From Miscanthus floridulus (lineage: Eukaryota; Streptophyta; Magnoliopsida; Poales; Poaceae), in contig NC_089598.1 of NCBI RefSeq assembly GCF_019320115.1, forward strand, positions 85,507,844 through 85,571,843: DNA of 64,000 nt, read 5' to 3'. Both the position numbers and the translations under genes were made by a program. Positions 11,801-22,780 of this stretch are shown in pieces. Every line of letters begins with the position of its first letter. Position 1 is the first letter of the stretch. Below the pieces are notes generated by a model, which saw only the letters and a list, made by a program, of their open reading frames with translations, was not told the DNA's origin and did no database searches.

Positions 11801-12235
11801 CAATACTGCAAATATATATAAAAAAAATTCTACGACAGCGTCACTCTAATTCACATGCCCTATTGGGCTATTGGGCTAGTGCCCTATTGGGCTAGTGCAC
11901 AGAATAGTGATCAACACAGCAAGCCTTCCAAAAAAATAAAAAACCCGCATGCGCCATGCAAATGCAACGGCCAACGGGATCCTCTTTCCTCTTCACGGGC
12001 TCGCTAATAGCCACTGGCTCGAGATCGATTTGGTGAAAAAGCGGATCGCGGGCCGTCTCCAGACGCCAGTACAGTTGTCAGCTCGGCCCACCCTGTCCTC
12101 TTCTCGGCCCGACGCGTCTGCCGCCCGTCGCCCTGATCTCCCTCCGCTCCTCTTCCTCTCGCACCTTCCTACTCCCGGCGGTGGCGGCGGCGGCTGAAGG
12201 CGGCGCGGTGTCAGGTTGGTGGTGATTGGTGAGCG
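11801..12235 (+). promoter_or_regulatory. 5' flank and probable 5' UTR of the small membrane-protein gene
   Basis: AT-rich to about 11945, then GC-rich with CT-rich stretches up to the ATG at 12236, as expected for a monocot promoter followed by 5' UTR. A short direct repeat of GCCCTATTGGGCTA occurs at about 11858-11895. No TATA box was chosen. Confidence 0.4.
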
Positions 12236-12573
12236 ATGGCGCCGCCGGGGTCGCGGCGGTGGGCTAACGTGCGCCTGATGGCCGGCACCATCCTCGGTGG
12301 CGTGCTCGGGTTCTACGTCATGCACCGCGTCGAGACCTCCTACAAGGCACGCCCGATCCCCTGCCCCGCCCTGCCCTACTCCCCTCACCCTATGTCTAGC
12401 GCTGTCGCAGGTTTTCCGGTGTGCTCACTCAGCATTTCTCTTGCTTGCAGGCGAGGATGGAGGAGAGGCTGCGGAGGTACGAGGCGCATATGCTTGCCAA
12501 GGCCAAGGAGGCGCAGCAGCTGCAGGACGAGGCGCAGCGGGAGGATAAAGCCCAGCTCCTGCCCGACTCGTGA
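12236..12573 (+). CDS. Small single-span membrane protein, 77 aa, GC-AG intron
   Basis: Function unknown. Exon 1 is 12236-12346 (37 codons) and exon 2 is 12451-12573 (40 codons plus TGA). The intron of 104 bp starts with GC after AAG and ends TTGCTTGCAG, so it is a GC-AG intron; no GT donor gives a reasonable intron. The N-terminus is basic (GSRRWANVR). A hydrophobic span LMAGTILGGVLGFYVMH covers about residues 14-30. The C-terminal half is a charged, Leu/Ala/Glu/Gln-rich helix, probably a coiled coil (ERLRRYEAHMLAKAKEAQQL). Size and layout resemble small organelle-membrane assembly factors, but no family motif was recognised and no function is claimed. The ATG context GCGATGGCG is typical for grasses. 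Confidence 0.78.
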
Positions 12574-13246
12574 CGCCGACATCCTTCCCCTCTTGCGTTG
12601 CGCCTGCTCTTCCCTGAGCTGTTAGGTACGAGCTGCTACCTGCTACTACTAGCTTGACTTTGCGAGAGTCCATGCGTGAGGTACACATTGAATTTTATGG
12701 GTTCATTCCGGCCATTTCTATCCCCTTTTAGCTTGCATTGTTCAGTTTTGAGTTCATTGTATTATGATCTGGTTCCATGGCTGTAATCTACTATACATTT
12801 TGTTGAAGCGTACATAGTCATCTGGCGCAGCCAAAAATCCAACTCTGCCAGGGCATAGTGCTTTGGTTCTTTCTGATTGAGCTGTAAACAAAAACAACTA
12901 AGCATAGGTGGCTTTATTATTACTGAATTGATAGATTCTTCGATTGACGCGATCTCAGTAGTGCTGCTTAATTGGGCCACTCAGCAGCAAGACAAAACTT
13001 TGGATGGTTCAAGAACAGAACACCCCTTCAAAGAGTGGGCATGGTAATAACATAAAAGGTTGATAAATTTTTCAGGCATCACTCCGCTAAGGTAAGGCAC
13101 AATTTGAATAGAGTAAATATTACAGAAGGCTTTTCTTGAGGAATGAACCTGTAATGGCTAGGTGTCTAGGTGCTTAAAAACTAAATGATAAATATCTTTC
13201 TTTCTAGCATTTGATTGCTTAATGTGAGTTTGAATTATTGTAGTGC
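12574..13246. other. 3' flank of the small membrane-protein gene
   Basis: Presumed 3' UTR followed by AT-rich intergenic DNA. No further exon could be joined in frame, and no element was recognised until the SINE. Confidence 0.4.
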
Positions 13247-13257
13247 ATTCAACTCTC

Positions 13258-13418
13258 GGGCCTGGTGCAAGCGGTAGAGTCTTACCGCCTGTGATCGGAA
13301 GGTCCCGGGTTCGAGTCGCGGTCTCCTCGCATTGCACAAGCGAGGGTAAGGCTTGCCACTGACGCCCTTCCCCAGACCCCGCACAGAGCGGGAGCTCTCT
13401 GCACTGGGTACGCCCTTT
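13258..13418 (+). mobile_element. Au-type SINE with perfect target duplication
   Basis: tRNA-derived short interspersed element of about 161 bp. It carries the RNA polymerase III A-box-like TGGTGCAAGCGGTAGAG and the B box GGTTCGAGTC, followed by the tRNA-unrelated body with CAGACCCCGCACAGAGCGG and a short T-rich tail, as in the plant Au SINE family. It is flanked by an 11-bp direct repeat ATTCAACTCTC at 13247-13257 and 13419-13429. A perfect duplication means a fairly young insertion. It is not a functional tRNA gene: no acceptor stem closes. Confidence 0.9.
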
Positions 13419-13429
13419 ATTCAACTCTC

Positions 13430-14427
13430 CAACTCGTGCACTTTTGGTTGCTACTAGTCGTATATTTGGAAACAGAAAAAAAAAATGCAACTTAAGATAT
13501 AGCTCAGATCAGAAATGCTATTTCTCTCAAGTAACATGCACTGATTGCCCAACCTCTGAACTTGACTAATGTTGCAAAAATGGCAGTGAAATCCCTGACT
13601 GATCAATCCTATAAATTTTCATCACTAAGAGTCTAGGTAAATGCCAAATGCTAGTGATAAGGGCCTGAATTGCATCTACAAGAGCAACAACACATATCCA
13701 AATTTATCTGACATTTTAAGACTACTATGGTTTGTGACTGTTGAAGTTCTGGAAAAGGTTTCTTACTGTTTTTGCAATTCCTCATGTTGTGGCTTATCAC
13801 TATGTCTGTGATAGCGTTTTCTGGCTATATCAAGATCCACTAATGCCATGATTTGTGTGTGCTAAAGTTCTCTAGAACTCTCTAGAAGGCTATAATACTT
13901 GAAAAATTTACACAAGGAACACTGAATACTAGTTAGCCTTACATATTATACCTCTTTGGAGCAGTTCTTCATGTTGCGTTAGTGATAGATTTTTCTCATA
14001 CTGTGGTTCATCCTTCACCATGATATCAGTTCTCATTACATCCTGAAAATCCACACCAGGTTTACTTATTTAGCCGGAACTGAACCAAATACTGTACATA
14101 CCCTTTTCGCAGAATAACATAGGGCACTGGGGCACAGGAGTCCACTCCTTTTTTTCAGATGTAGAGACATAAGATCAACATGTACTTTTGGCTTGTTGCT
14201 GTCCTTTTTTTTTGTTTTCAAGAAAAATGCACCATTGGAGTGCAATGTTGGGGTCAATGTATGAATGTCAAATATGAATATACTTTGATGTCTATCTGCA
14301 CGTACTGCTTTGCAATCTATTTGATCTCATCAACATTATCCATGCAACGAAGGAGCATTGAAAATTTGATGGTTTTTCTGTACCTACCATTTTTATGTGT
14401 TTTTTTTCATATTGCCAACAGTTACCT
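13430..14427. other. Intergenic sequence
   Basis: AT-rich, no supported gene or complete element. The open frames are short and have no recognisable content. Confidence 0.35.
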
Positions 14428-14527
14428 GTACTTTTTTAAAAAAGAAAAAAATCTCAGGCCAGATTCTTCTGCTGCCCTTCATATGTCGCTATCTGAAGGA
14501 ACAAGTGGGTGTAAAAGAAAAAAAATA

Positions 14528-17500
14528 TTCAACAACAACAACAACAACAACATAGCCTTTCAGTCCTAAGCAAGTTGGGGTAGGCTAGAGTTGAAACACA
14601 CCAAAAGCCCCAAGTCACCGTTCAGGCACTTCAATAGCTGCTTTCTAAGTACTCCTATTCAAACATAAATCTCTAAGTATATCCCAAGCTTTCAAATCTC
14701 TTTTTATTGCCTCTCCCCATGTCAATTTCGGTCTTCCTCTACCTCTCATATTATTAGCTTGGCTTAGGACTCCACAATGCACTGGTGCCTCTGGAGGTCT
14801 CCTTTGGACATGGCCAAACCACCTCAACCGATGTTGGACAAGTTTTTCTTCAATTGGTGCTACCTCTAGGCGATCATGTATATCATCGTTCTGAACTCGG
14901 TCCATTCTTGTGTGACCGCAAATCCATCGCAACATACGCATTTCTGCAACACTCAGTTGTTGAACATGTCGAATCTTTGTAGGCCAACATTCTGCTCCAT
15001 ACAACATAGCCGGTCTAATTGCCGTTCTATAGAACTTGCCTTTTAGCTTTTGTGGTACCCTCTTGTCACAGAGAATGCCAGAAACTTGTCGCCACTTGAT
15101 CCACCCTGCTTTGATTCTATGGCTAACGTCCGCATCAATATCTCCATCCCTCTGTAGCATCGATCCTAGATACCGAAAGGTATCCTTCTTAGGCACTACT
15201 TGACCTTCCAAATTCACATCTCCCTCCTCCTGTACAACTCCGCCAAAGTCGCATTTCATGTATTCGGTTTTAGTTCTGCTCAATCTAAAACCTTTAGACT
15301 CAAGGGTCTGCCGCCATAACTCTAGTTTTCTATTTACTCCCGCCCGGTTTTCGTCCACTAACACTACATCATCAGCGAACAACATACACCAAGGGATATC
15401 CTCTTGTATGTTTCTAGTAACCTCATCCATTACCAAGGCAAAGAGACACGGGCTTAAGGCTGACCCTTGATGAAGTCCAATTTTAATCGGGAAGTAATCT
15501 GTGTTACCATCGTTTGTTCGAACACTAGTCACAACATTGTTGTACATGTCCTCGATGAGGGTCACGTACTTTGATGGGATTTTATCTTTGTTCAAAGACG
15601 TAACATTTTTTGGTATCCTGTCATAAGCCTTCTCCAAGTCAATGAAAACCAAGTGGAGGTCCTTCTTCTGCTCTTTAAACCGCTCCATAACATGTCTTAT
15701 TAAGAAGATTGCTTCTGTGGTTGACCTTCCGGGCATGAAACCAAATTGGTTTGTTGATATCTGCGTCGTTCCTCGCAGGCGCTGCTCGATGACTCTCTCC
15801 CATAACTTTATAGTGTGGCTCATCAAACTTAATTCCTCGATAATTAGTATAACTTTGGATATCTCCCTTGTTCTTGTAGATTGGTACCAATATGCTTCTT
15901 CTCCACTCCTCAGCCATCTTGTTCGATCGAAAAATATTGTTGAACATCTTGGTTAGCCATACTATAGCTATATCCCCGAGACATCTCCACACCTTGATTG
16001 GGATACCATCAGGGCCCATCGCTTTGCCCCTTTCATCCTTTTCAAGGCTTCTCTGACCTCCGATTCTTGAATCCTCCGCACAAAGCGCCTGTTAGTGTCA
16101 TTAAACGAGTCGTTCAGCTGAACGATGGTGTTCTCATTCTCACCATTGAATAATTTATCAAAATACTCTTGCCATCTATGTCTGATCTCATCCTCCTTCA
16201 CCAAGAGCTGCTCTCTCTCATCCTTTATGCATTTGACTTGGTTGAAGTCCCTTGTCTTCCTATCGCGAGCCCTAGCCATCCTATAATTGTCCTTCTCTCC
16301 TTTCTTCGTACTCAAACGTCGGTAAATGTCCTCATAGGCCCGCCCCTTTGCCTCAGTCACCGCACGTTTTGCAGTCTTCTTTGCTACCTTGTACTTCTCT
16401 ATGTTGTTTGCACACCTGTCATGATACAAGCGTTTATAGCACTTCTTCTTTTCCTTAATAGCCTTTTGCACATCTTCATTCCACCACCAAGTGCCTTTCG
16501 AGTCGCATCCGCTCCCTTTGGTCACTCCAAGCACCTCTGAAGCAACCTTCCGAACGCATGTTGCCATCTTCTCCCACATGCTGTTTGCATCACCTTCATC
16601 ATTCCAATGGCCCTCTTCAATGACCTTTTCCTTAAAGACCTTTGATGCCTCCCCTTCTAATTTCCACCACTTCGTTCTAGCAACCCTGCTTGTTTGTTTC
16701 CACGAGCTTGCACCAGAAAGTGGAAGTCAGCCACCACCAGCTTGTGTTGAGCGACCACACATTCTTCAGGTATCACCTTACAGTCCACGCATGTTCGTTT
16801 ATCCCTCTTCTTGTAAGGATAAAGTCGATTGGACTAGAGTACTGGCCGCTAATAAAGGTCACTAAATGGGACTGTCTCTTATGGAAGAAAGTGTTAGCTA
16901 TCATTAGATCAAAAGCTATGACGAAGTCTAAGACTTTCTCTCCCTCCTGGTTCCTACTACCATATGTCCATATCCCAAACCCCCATGAACCGCCTTGAAA
17001 CCTGCACTTGATGTACCTACATGGCCATTAAGATCACCTCCTATAAAGAGCTTCTCGCTACTAGGGACAGTTCTAACCAAGCGATCTAAATCTTCCCAGA
17101 AAAGCCGCTTAGCACTCTCATCATGGCCTACTTGGGGGGCATACGCACTGATTACGTTTAAGACCATATCACTAATGACAAGTTTAACTAAGATGATCCT
17201 ATCCCCTTGCCTTCTCACCTCCTCCACACCATCCTTGAGGCTCTTATCAATCAAAACTCCTACTCTATTTTTATTTGAAGTTGTCCCTGTGTACTAGAGC
17301 TTGAAGCTAGTATTGTCCACCTCCTACGCCTTCTGCCCCTTCTATTTAGTCTCTTGGACGCATAAGATATTTACACGCCTCCTAACCGTTGTGTCCACTA
17401 ACTCTCTTAACTTACCTATAAGGGACCCTACATTCCAGCTACCTAAACGGATCCTAGTTGGCTCGACTAGCTTCCTTACCCTTCGCACCCGCCGAGGTAG

Positions 17501-17845
17501 GTGTGAAGACCCTTGCTCATTTTGCACCACACCTGGGCGCCGATGTGGCGCGCCACTAAGGATGTGATGACCCGATCCTTGCTCACTTGACACCGTGTCC
17601 AGATCGCGACACGGCGCGTCACGGGGGTGACGACCCGGCCCTTGCTCATTTAACACCATACCCGGGTTCCGACATGGCGCGGCGTTAAGAGGGTTACGCC
17701 CCAACAGGATTCTTTTGGGTTTCATCTCCATTAAAGTGGCTAAGTTTTTACATTGGCTCGCCGCGCCTAACACAACCCTCCTCCTTTACCAGGGCTTGGG
17801 ACCTGCTATGCTGGGACACCAAAGGCGCCCCACCATAGGCGGAGT
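14528..17845 (-). mobile_element. RTE-clade LINE, nearly full length
   Basis: Non-LTR retrotransposon of about 3.3 kb on the minus strand. Its 3' end is not poly(A) but a (TTG)n tail, visible as CAA repeats at 14530-14551, which is characteristic of plant RTE elements. Imperfect target duplication TAAAAGAAAAAAAA is present on both sides (about 14512 and 17846). It encodes endonuclease then reverse transcriptase. The insertion lies inside copy 1 of a 360-bp tandem duplication. Confidence 0.9.
14645..17773 (-). pseudogene. RTE LINE endonuclease-reverse transcriptase, frameshifted
   Basis: Would nick target DNA and prime reverse transcription. In coding order: an N-terminal Pro/Arg-rich stretch with the endonuclease start GSWNVGSL and NILCVQETK (17342-17773); more endonuclease with ISAYAPQVG and GGDLNGHVG (16928-17254); a basic linker region with WWWNEDVQKAIKEKK (15968-16579); then RT motifs with [25 protein letters not shown] and the catalytic FADD box (14645-15826, 393 codons open). 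The C-terminus has the Trp-rich RLRWFGHV segment. The frame is broken at several junctions (near 17300, 16900, 16000 and 15830), so it is not functional as it stands. The long open RT block indicates modest age. Confidence 0.88.
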
Positions 17846-18480
17846 TAAAAGAAAAAAAAATCGATGGAACAAATATGGATTAGCTATGGATCTTCACATG
17901 TAGAAGCAATTGTTTCGGCCCTAGAAATTTGTTTCCTTAATTCATGAGTTTAGTCATTTCCTTTCAAATTCCTATGTTGTTTCTGTCCTCAGACTCCCTG
18001 ACAATGATCGACAAAAAGTGTGTAAATGTCAAATTGAGTCTTATCAGGATCATTGGTACTGTACTCCATAGATTAGCTTTTCAAACTTCTTGCTCAGCCA
18101 CATCTGCTGGAAAGCATGGTGTACCTTTTTAAAAAAGAAAAAAAAAACTCAGGTCAGATTCTTCTGCTGCTCTTCATATGTCGCTATCTGAAGGAACAAG
18201 TGGGTGTAAAAGAAAAAATAGTCCATGAAACAAATACGGATTAGCTATGGATCTTCACATGTAGAAGCAATTGCTTCGGCCCTAGAAATTTGTTTCCTTA
18301 ATTCATAAGTTTAGTCATTTCCTTTCAAATTCCTATGTTGTTTCTGTCCGCAGACTCCCTGACAGTGATCGGCAAAAAGTGTGTAAATGTCAAATTGAGT
18401 CTTATCAGGATCATTGGTACTGTACTCCAGAGATTAGCTTTTCAAACTTCTTGCTCAGTCACTTCCGCTGGAAAGCATGG

Positions 18481-21400
18481 TTTCACATTGACAACCAATA
18501 GTGCTGTCACACAACCTGTTGTGTTGATTACTCTTGCTCTCTGTGATCCTGTGAGCATCTGCCCTGGCAAATCTCCACATGTGGCATCAAATAGGCCAAG
18601 TATTACAACTAACCACATACTGAACTAATCTTCAGTTGTGGTAATTGGTGCTGTCTATCCACATTCAGTGCAGCGAAACCCATATCCCAGGGAATTCCTG
18701 GCTGCCTGTCTCCAAACTGCTGGTGGTTTTCTGGCTCTGTGTATAAGCCACGTGCTTACACCTAGTCTTGTTAGATGCCCTGTCACCATACCACCCTGAC
18801 TCCTGATCACTGATCTTTTAGGACACTAATCAGCTTCCATTTCTTTTTGGGACAAGTAGGTCTACTTGCTTGATGGGGCCCGGAGATACCGAAACAGGCG
18901 CTGCCGCCCTAGTCGGCTGCCAACCACTACCGTAACTCTAGTGGAAAGTGGTTTAGAGGGGTTGCCTGCACCTGCCTGTGTGGATTTTGGGGGGAAACCA
19001 GGAGGAAGGATCAGGATTCAGAAGGGTTGCATCTATCCTTGTCCGGTATCACCAACTTGCTATTTAGTACCTCACATATTTAGATGTCACCTTTAATTAT
19101 GAGTTGACAATTGGGTCAAGCACATACGCATCAGGCCAGCATACAAGGCAGAAGTCACTTCGATTAATTATTCAGAGATAAGTTTTCTTCAGTAGTTTTC
19201 TTTCCACAAGGAACGTTTCATTATTTATGTAGAAGAATTATAAGCATGGCAACACGGTGAAGCAAACATAAGGTGATTCTACTTTGCTGTTAGGCTCTTA
19301 TTTTTCCTATTGATACTTATTCCTGTTTTCAGTTATAACTTACTGTCTTGAGAAAACAACCTGCAAATCCAGTTGACAGCTTTTTTTTTTCTATAGCATT
19401 TCTTTAACAATTTATTGAGTGCATATCATCATTACATGTCAAAGAAAAGAAGATTTACTGTTCACAAGAACAAAAATAAATACTCTCCACGAGATGTTAA
19501 AGAATAGTACCCTTGCTGATGTTCATTGCATGACATCACAGCTTGAGATCATGATGGTTGAATATTGCATTTTTTTTTAGAAAATCTCATTCATGGGCTT
19601 GGGTCCAACCAATAGCAAAATTCTACTTTATTAATGCATCTCTTTTGACAATAAATTTGATTTGGAAATTATTCAGTGGTTAGCCGCCCGCTGGTACAGC
19701 ATTAAGGACAGCAACTTGGGTTGCTCCAACAGATGTTTTTCAATAGTTAAATAGACGCATTTAAAATATCATCCGTGTAGTTGACTGATTTTTCTATTTT
19801 TTTGGTACTAAACTTGCCTTAGTGATGCATGCAACTATTACCAAGTTTCCACGAACCTTTTTTAAATCTCACTGCATACCGAAAAACAAACAGAGAACTG
19901 TGCAATGTAAAATTTACCTCATCATGTCATGTGTGTCTGACTTCTTTATAGGTTGGCAGCAATGTAATGGTTAAATTAGCTACCGCATCTCATAGTTCAC
20001 ACAGGATTACAGGAAACAACTGCTCCTGATTTTCCAGAAAGTCTCTTTCATGGATAAGGAGAACTGATTTATTTAGCATCCTGTGTGTCTTGACCTCTGA
20101 AATTGATTAAAAAGAGCCCACTTGTACAATTTTCTAAAGCTAACCTTTCTGTCTGGTGGTTGTGTGGAGACAACTGTCTATACTATAAAACAAAGAAGTA
20201 TACCAGTCTAAAAGACCCCTTTTGGACACATAGTTGATACATGCATTTGATATTTGGAGTTACTAAAAGGTAGGACTGATGGATATCCAACATTTTACTC
20301 TTGGAGGGATATGGTTAGTGGGGTATGCCAAAGTACTTAACCAATTAAAACCTTAAAAATCCAGAGAAATGGAGGGAGATGCATGAATCCAATACTTACT
20401 GAATTAAACCACTGTAAGGGGGATAAATGAGAGGTAACATAATGTGGACAAAGGGGATGGATGTGACTTTCAGAGAGGTAAGTCGAGCACTCATTTAGTT
20501 AATGCTGAAAGCAAATTTTTTCAATTAAAGGCAGAAAGTGAGGTTGAAGCTTGTAGATGACATCCCTAGGCTTTTTTTTCTAGGGAGAAGATGTGTCATA
20601 AAAGAACCTAGATATTTTTTGAATTTCTGTTCATTGTTTGACATGGAGCTGAATGGAAACCAAGGACCAGTTTAGGAGGGCTTTTACCAGCTGTTTCTAG
20701 TTCATTTGGGGAAGAGAGAAAACAGTTTCTTGTATAATGCACAAGCTTCTGTAGAAGCTGGAGCCGTTTTGGGAGGAAAAACCCTCCCAATCAGGGCATA
20801 AATTTTAGTATAATGGATACTTAAATCTGTTCATCTGTAACTTTCTTTTATTAGTGAATTCATATGATGCCCTTCAGGCCTTCAGTGCCCCCATGTATGT
20901 CTGTTCCCTCAACTACATATTAGACTGCCATATAAAGTGTTTCCAAATTCAGACTCAATAAAAGAACACCACTGGATCTTGTTTAGGATAGCAGAACATC
21001 GAATACCTATTAAATATGCAAACATAGTGCCTAGAGGCCCATTATCTTATGCAAGAGTCGTTTTCTTCCAGCCAACTTACACACCACTGCATATTGTCAA
21101 GCACAACACCCATCCAGACGAGCAAAGACTTAACATAGAGGAATGGCATAAAAAACCCGGGTTATTCCCATCAAAGAAATCATTGTCTAGCTAGCTCTGC
21201 ACACATTCGTACCCACCTGTTTGTTCATATCCTTTGCAATAGGTGGACTTCTAACAAACATTTAATCAGAGTCTTCTCTGGATGCATGTCCACTGAAAAT
21301 GACATTTAACTAGATTGCTGCTCATGAAAGAGAAGGCATCTGCACCGTGGTGCCAATTGGCGATCTAATTAGTTGAACCATGGAGGTCGGCCTTGTCAGG

Positions 21401-21728
21401 GGCTCAGGGCTGGGCAGCTTTTAATTATGCTCAATGGTGGAGTGATGATCAAGGGTGTAGCTGCATTGCGCGAACAATAGCTTAATCATCTTGATAGCAT
21501 CCAATTGCTGAGGGTCACTGTTCTGATCCTTCCAGCCTTCCAGGTCACTTTCAACTTAGTTACATAGCGCTCGATCAGTACATAGACAGATATTTTACAT
21601 TCAGATTGGGAGACAAATTGAACCACCCCAAATTGATCAATCTTTTTCTATGATTTCAATTCACCAGTGACCCTTACATACATATGATTATTGGCATCAT
21701 CACTATTCTGATTTCTTCCCCTTAGACG
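18481..21728. other. Intergenic, no supported gene
   Basis: About 3.2 kb with short frames only. A segment opening TCTATACTATAAAACAAAG near 20179 is reminiscent of a Helitron 5' end but has no confirmed 3' end. One MITE candidate is listed separately. The longest open stretch (20937-21194, plus) has no recognisable motif. Confidence 0.35.
20664..20802. mobile_element. Possible small MITE
   Basis: GGACCAGTTTAGGAGGGCTT at the left and AACCCTCCCAATCAGGGC at the right are imperfect inverted repeats around about 100 bp without coding content. No clear target duplication was found. Confidence 0.4.
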
Positions 21729-21785
21729 GGTCATTTGGGTGCTTACATTTGCTTCACTATCTGAAACATAAGCACCCAAATGACC
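21729..21785. repeat. Perfect 17-bp stem hairpin downstream of the VQ gene
   Basis: Left arm GGTCATTTGGGTGCTTA (21729-21745) and right arm TAAGCACCCAAATGACC (21769-21785) are exact reverse complements around a 23-base loop. It lies about 230 bp beyond the stop codon of the minus-strand VQ gene and may be in its 3' UTR. Function unknown. Confidence 0.85.
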
Positions 21786-22012
21786 AGTCCTTCTATACAT
21801 GATCCCTTTAAACTCACATCATTTGCCTGCGACCACCAACCAAGGGGTGCAAGAATCTCCAACACTACCGTTACCTCCTCCTCCTCCAAAAAACAAAAAG
21901 AAAGGCAAAAATAATCCAATCGGCCGAATTCTCGACCAAAGTGCAAAAAATCACTCACGGCACAAAAGCAAGAAATACGCAAGAATTCAAGCTCTGGACC
22001 TACGAATTATCA

Positions 22013-22576
22013 TCAAGATGCGTACATTTCACCAACCAAATCCATCCTGGACGAGCCGAAAGGCTGCAAGAAGTCATGGTCAGCAGCCAGGCCCTGGAAG
22101 ACGCCCTCCTCCTCCAAGAAGCTCAAGAACCCTCCCGGGTTGAGATCCATCCACAGGTCGCTACGGTCGAGCTCATAGTCGCCGAAGGCTCCTTCCTCCA
22201 CCTTCACCTCGCACTTGATCTTCCTCTTCTTGATGATCCGCTCTTCCTGCACCTTGAAATCGCTCATCTCATCAGCCACCGGAGGAGCCGGTGCCAGCGG
22301 CCTCGGCCTCTTCTTGGTCGTCGTCGTCTCCATCTCCTCCTCCTCTACCGGTGCGGTGTCGTCGGCCGGGCTGTTGATGCTGGCGGCACAGGTGGTAGGC
22401 TTGCCGGTGAGCCGCTGCACGAGGTCCCGGAAGTGGGCGACATCGGTCTTGATGATCTCCGGCGCGATGATGTGGATGATCTTTATCTTGGGCCGCGTCT
22501 GCGGTGGTGGCAGCCCCCGGTGGTGCGCCGCCCTCATGGTCGATGATGTGCTCACGCTGCCGTTGTACTCCCCCAT
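22013..22576 (-). CDS. VQ-motif protein, 187 aa, intronless
   Basis: Plant-specific VQ proteins bind group I and IIc WRKY factors, and sometimes MAP kinases, in the nucleus and tune stress and defence transcription (family knowledge). The signature F-x3-VQ-x2-TG is present as FRDLVQRLTG at about residues 49-58, preceded by the basic/hydrophobic lead PKIKIIHIIAPEIIKTD. Two basic clusters, KKRPRP and IKKRKIK, are candidate nuclear localisation signals. The C-terminal third is acidic and hydrophobic, ending with SRMDLVGEM. The start MGEYNG at 22576 was chosen because everything upstream in frame is a (TC)n microsatellite and the motif spacing then matches other VQ proteins. An upstream in-frame ATG at 22675 would add a (Ser-Leu)n run. 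No intron, as usual for this family. Which WRKY partner it has cannot be told. Confidence 0.9.
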   Translation of the reverse strand: MGEYNGSVSTSSTMRAAHHRGLPPPQTRPKIKIIHIIAPEIIKTDVAHFRDLVQRLTGKPTTCAASINSPADDTAPVEEEEMETTTTKKRPRPLAPAPPVADEMSDFKVQEERIIKKRKIKCEVKVEEGAFGDYELDRSDLWMDLNPGGFLSFLEEEGVFQGLAADHDFLQPFGSSRMDLVGEMYAS

Positions 22577-22596
22577 TGGTGCGTGGGCCGGGTGTG

Positions 22597-22599
<3 letters not shown>

Positions 22600-22665
<66 letters not shown>
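22600..22665. repeat. (GA)n microsatellite in the VQ gene 5' UTR
   Basis: About 33 uninterrupted GA units, 24 bp upstream of the VQ start; on the coding strand it is (TC)n. Pyrimidine-rich dinucleotide tracts are common in plant 5' UTRs. Its frame is open with the VQ coding sequence. Confidence 0.97.
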
Positions 22666-22667
<2 letters not shown>

Positions 22668-22770
22668 AGAACCAAGAGGGAAGCGCTGCGGAGGCGGAGA
22701 CGATGATGAAGAATTGATGATGGTGTTGTGGTTTTGGTGTAGTAGGATGAGAAGGGCTAGGTGGTTGCTG

Positions 22771-22780
22771 TTTATATAAT
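22771..22780 (-). promoter_or_regulatory. TATA box of the VQ gene
   Basis: ATTATATAAA on the minus strand, about 195 bp upstream of the chosen ATG. With a start site about 30 bp downstream, the 5' UTR would be about 165 bp and contain the (TC)n tract. Confidence 0.6.

Larger units (their letters stand above)
14428..18480 (+). repeat. Tandem duplication of about 360 bp, first copy split by an RTE LINE
   Basis: Copy 1 is 14428-14527 plus 17862-18120; copy 2 is 18121-18480. Shared blocks in order are CAGATTCTTCTGCTGC, CATATGTCGCTATCTGAAGG, GGATTAGCTATGGATCTTC, CGGCCCTAGAAATTTGTTTCC and GCTGGAAAGCATGG. Copy 2 is uninterrupted and therefore shows the pre-insertion site of the LINE. The two copies differ by scattered substitutions, so the duplication is not very recent. 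Confidence 0.88.

Noticed and set aside
12347..12625. Unspliced 129-codon reading of the small membrane-protein gene
   Set aside because: It reads through the intron and shifts out of the conserved-looking charged helix; the spliced form ends sensibly at TGA 12571.
13258..13330. tRNA-like A and B boxes as a tRNA gene
   Set aside because: No acceptor or anticodon stem closes, and the element has SINE body and target duplications.
20179..20480. Helitron-like 5' end TCTATACTATAAAA
   Set aside because: No A|T insertion context and no CTRR end with a preceding hairpin could be found.
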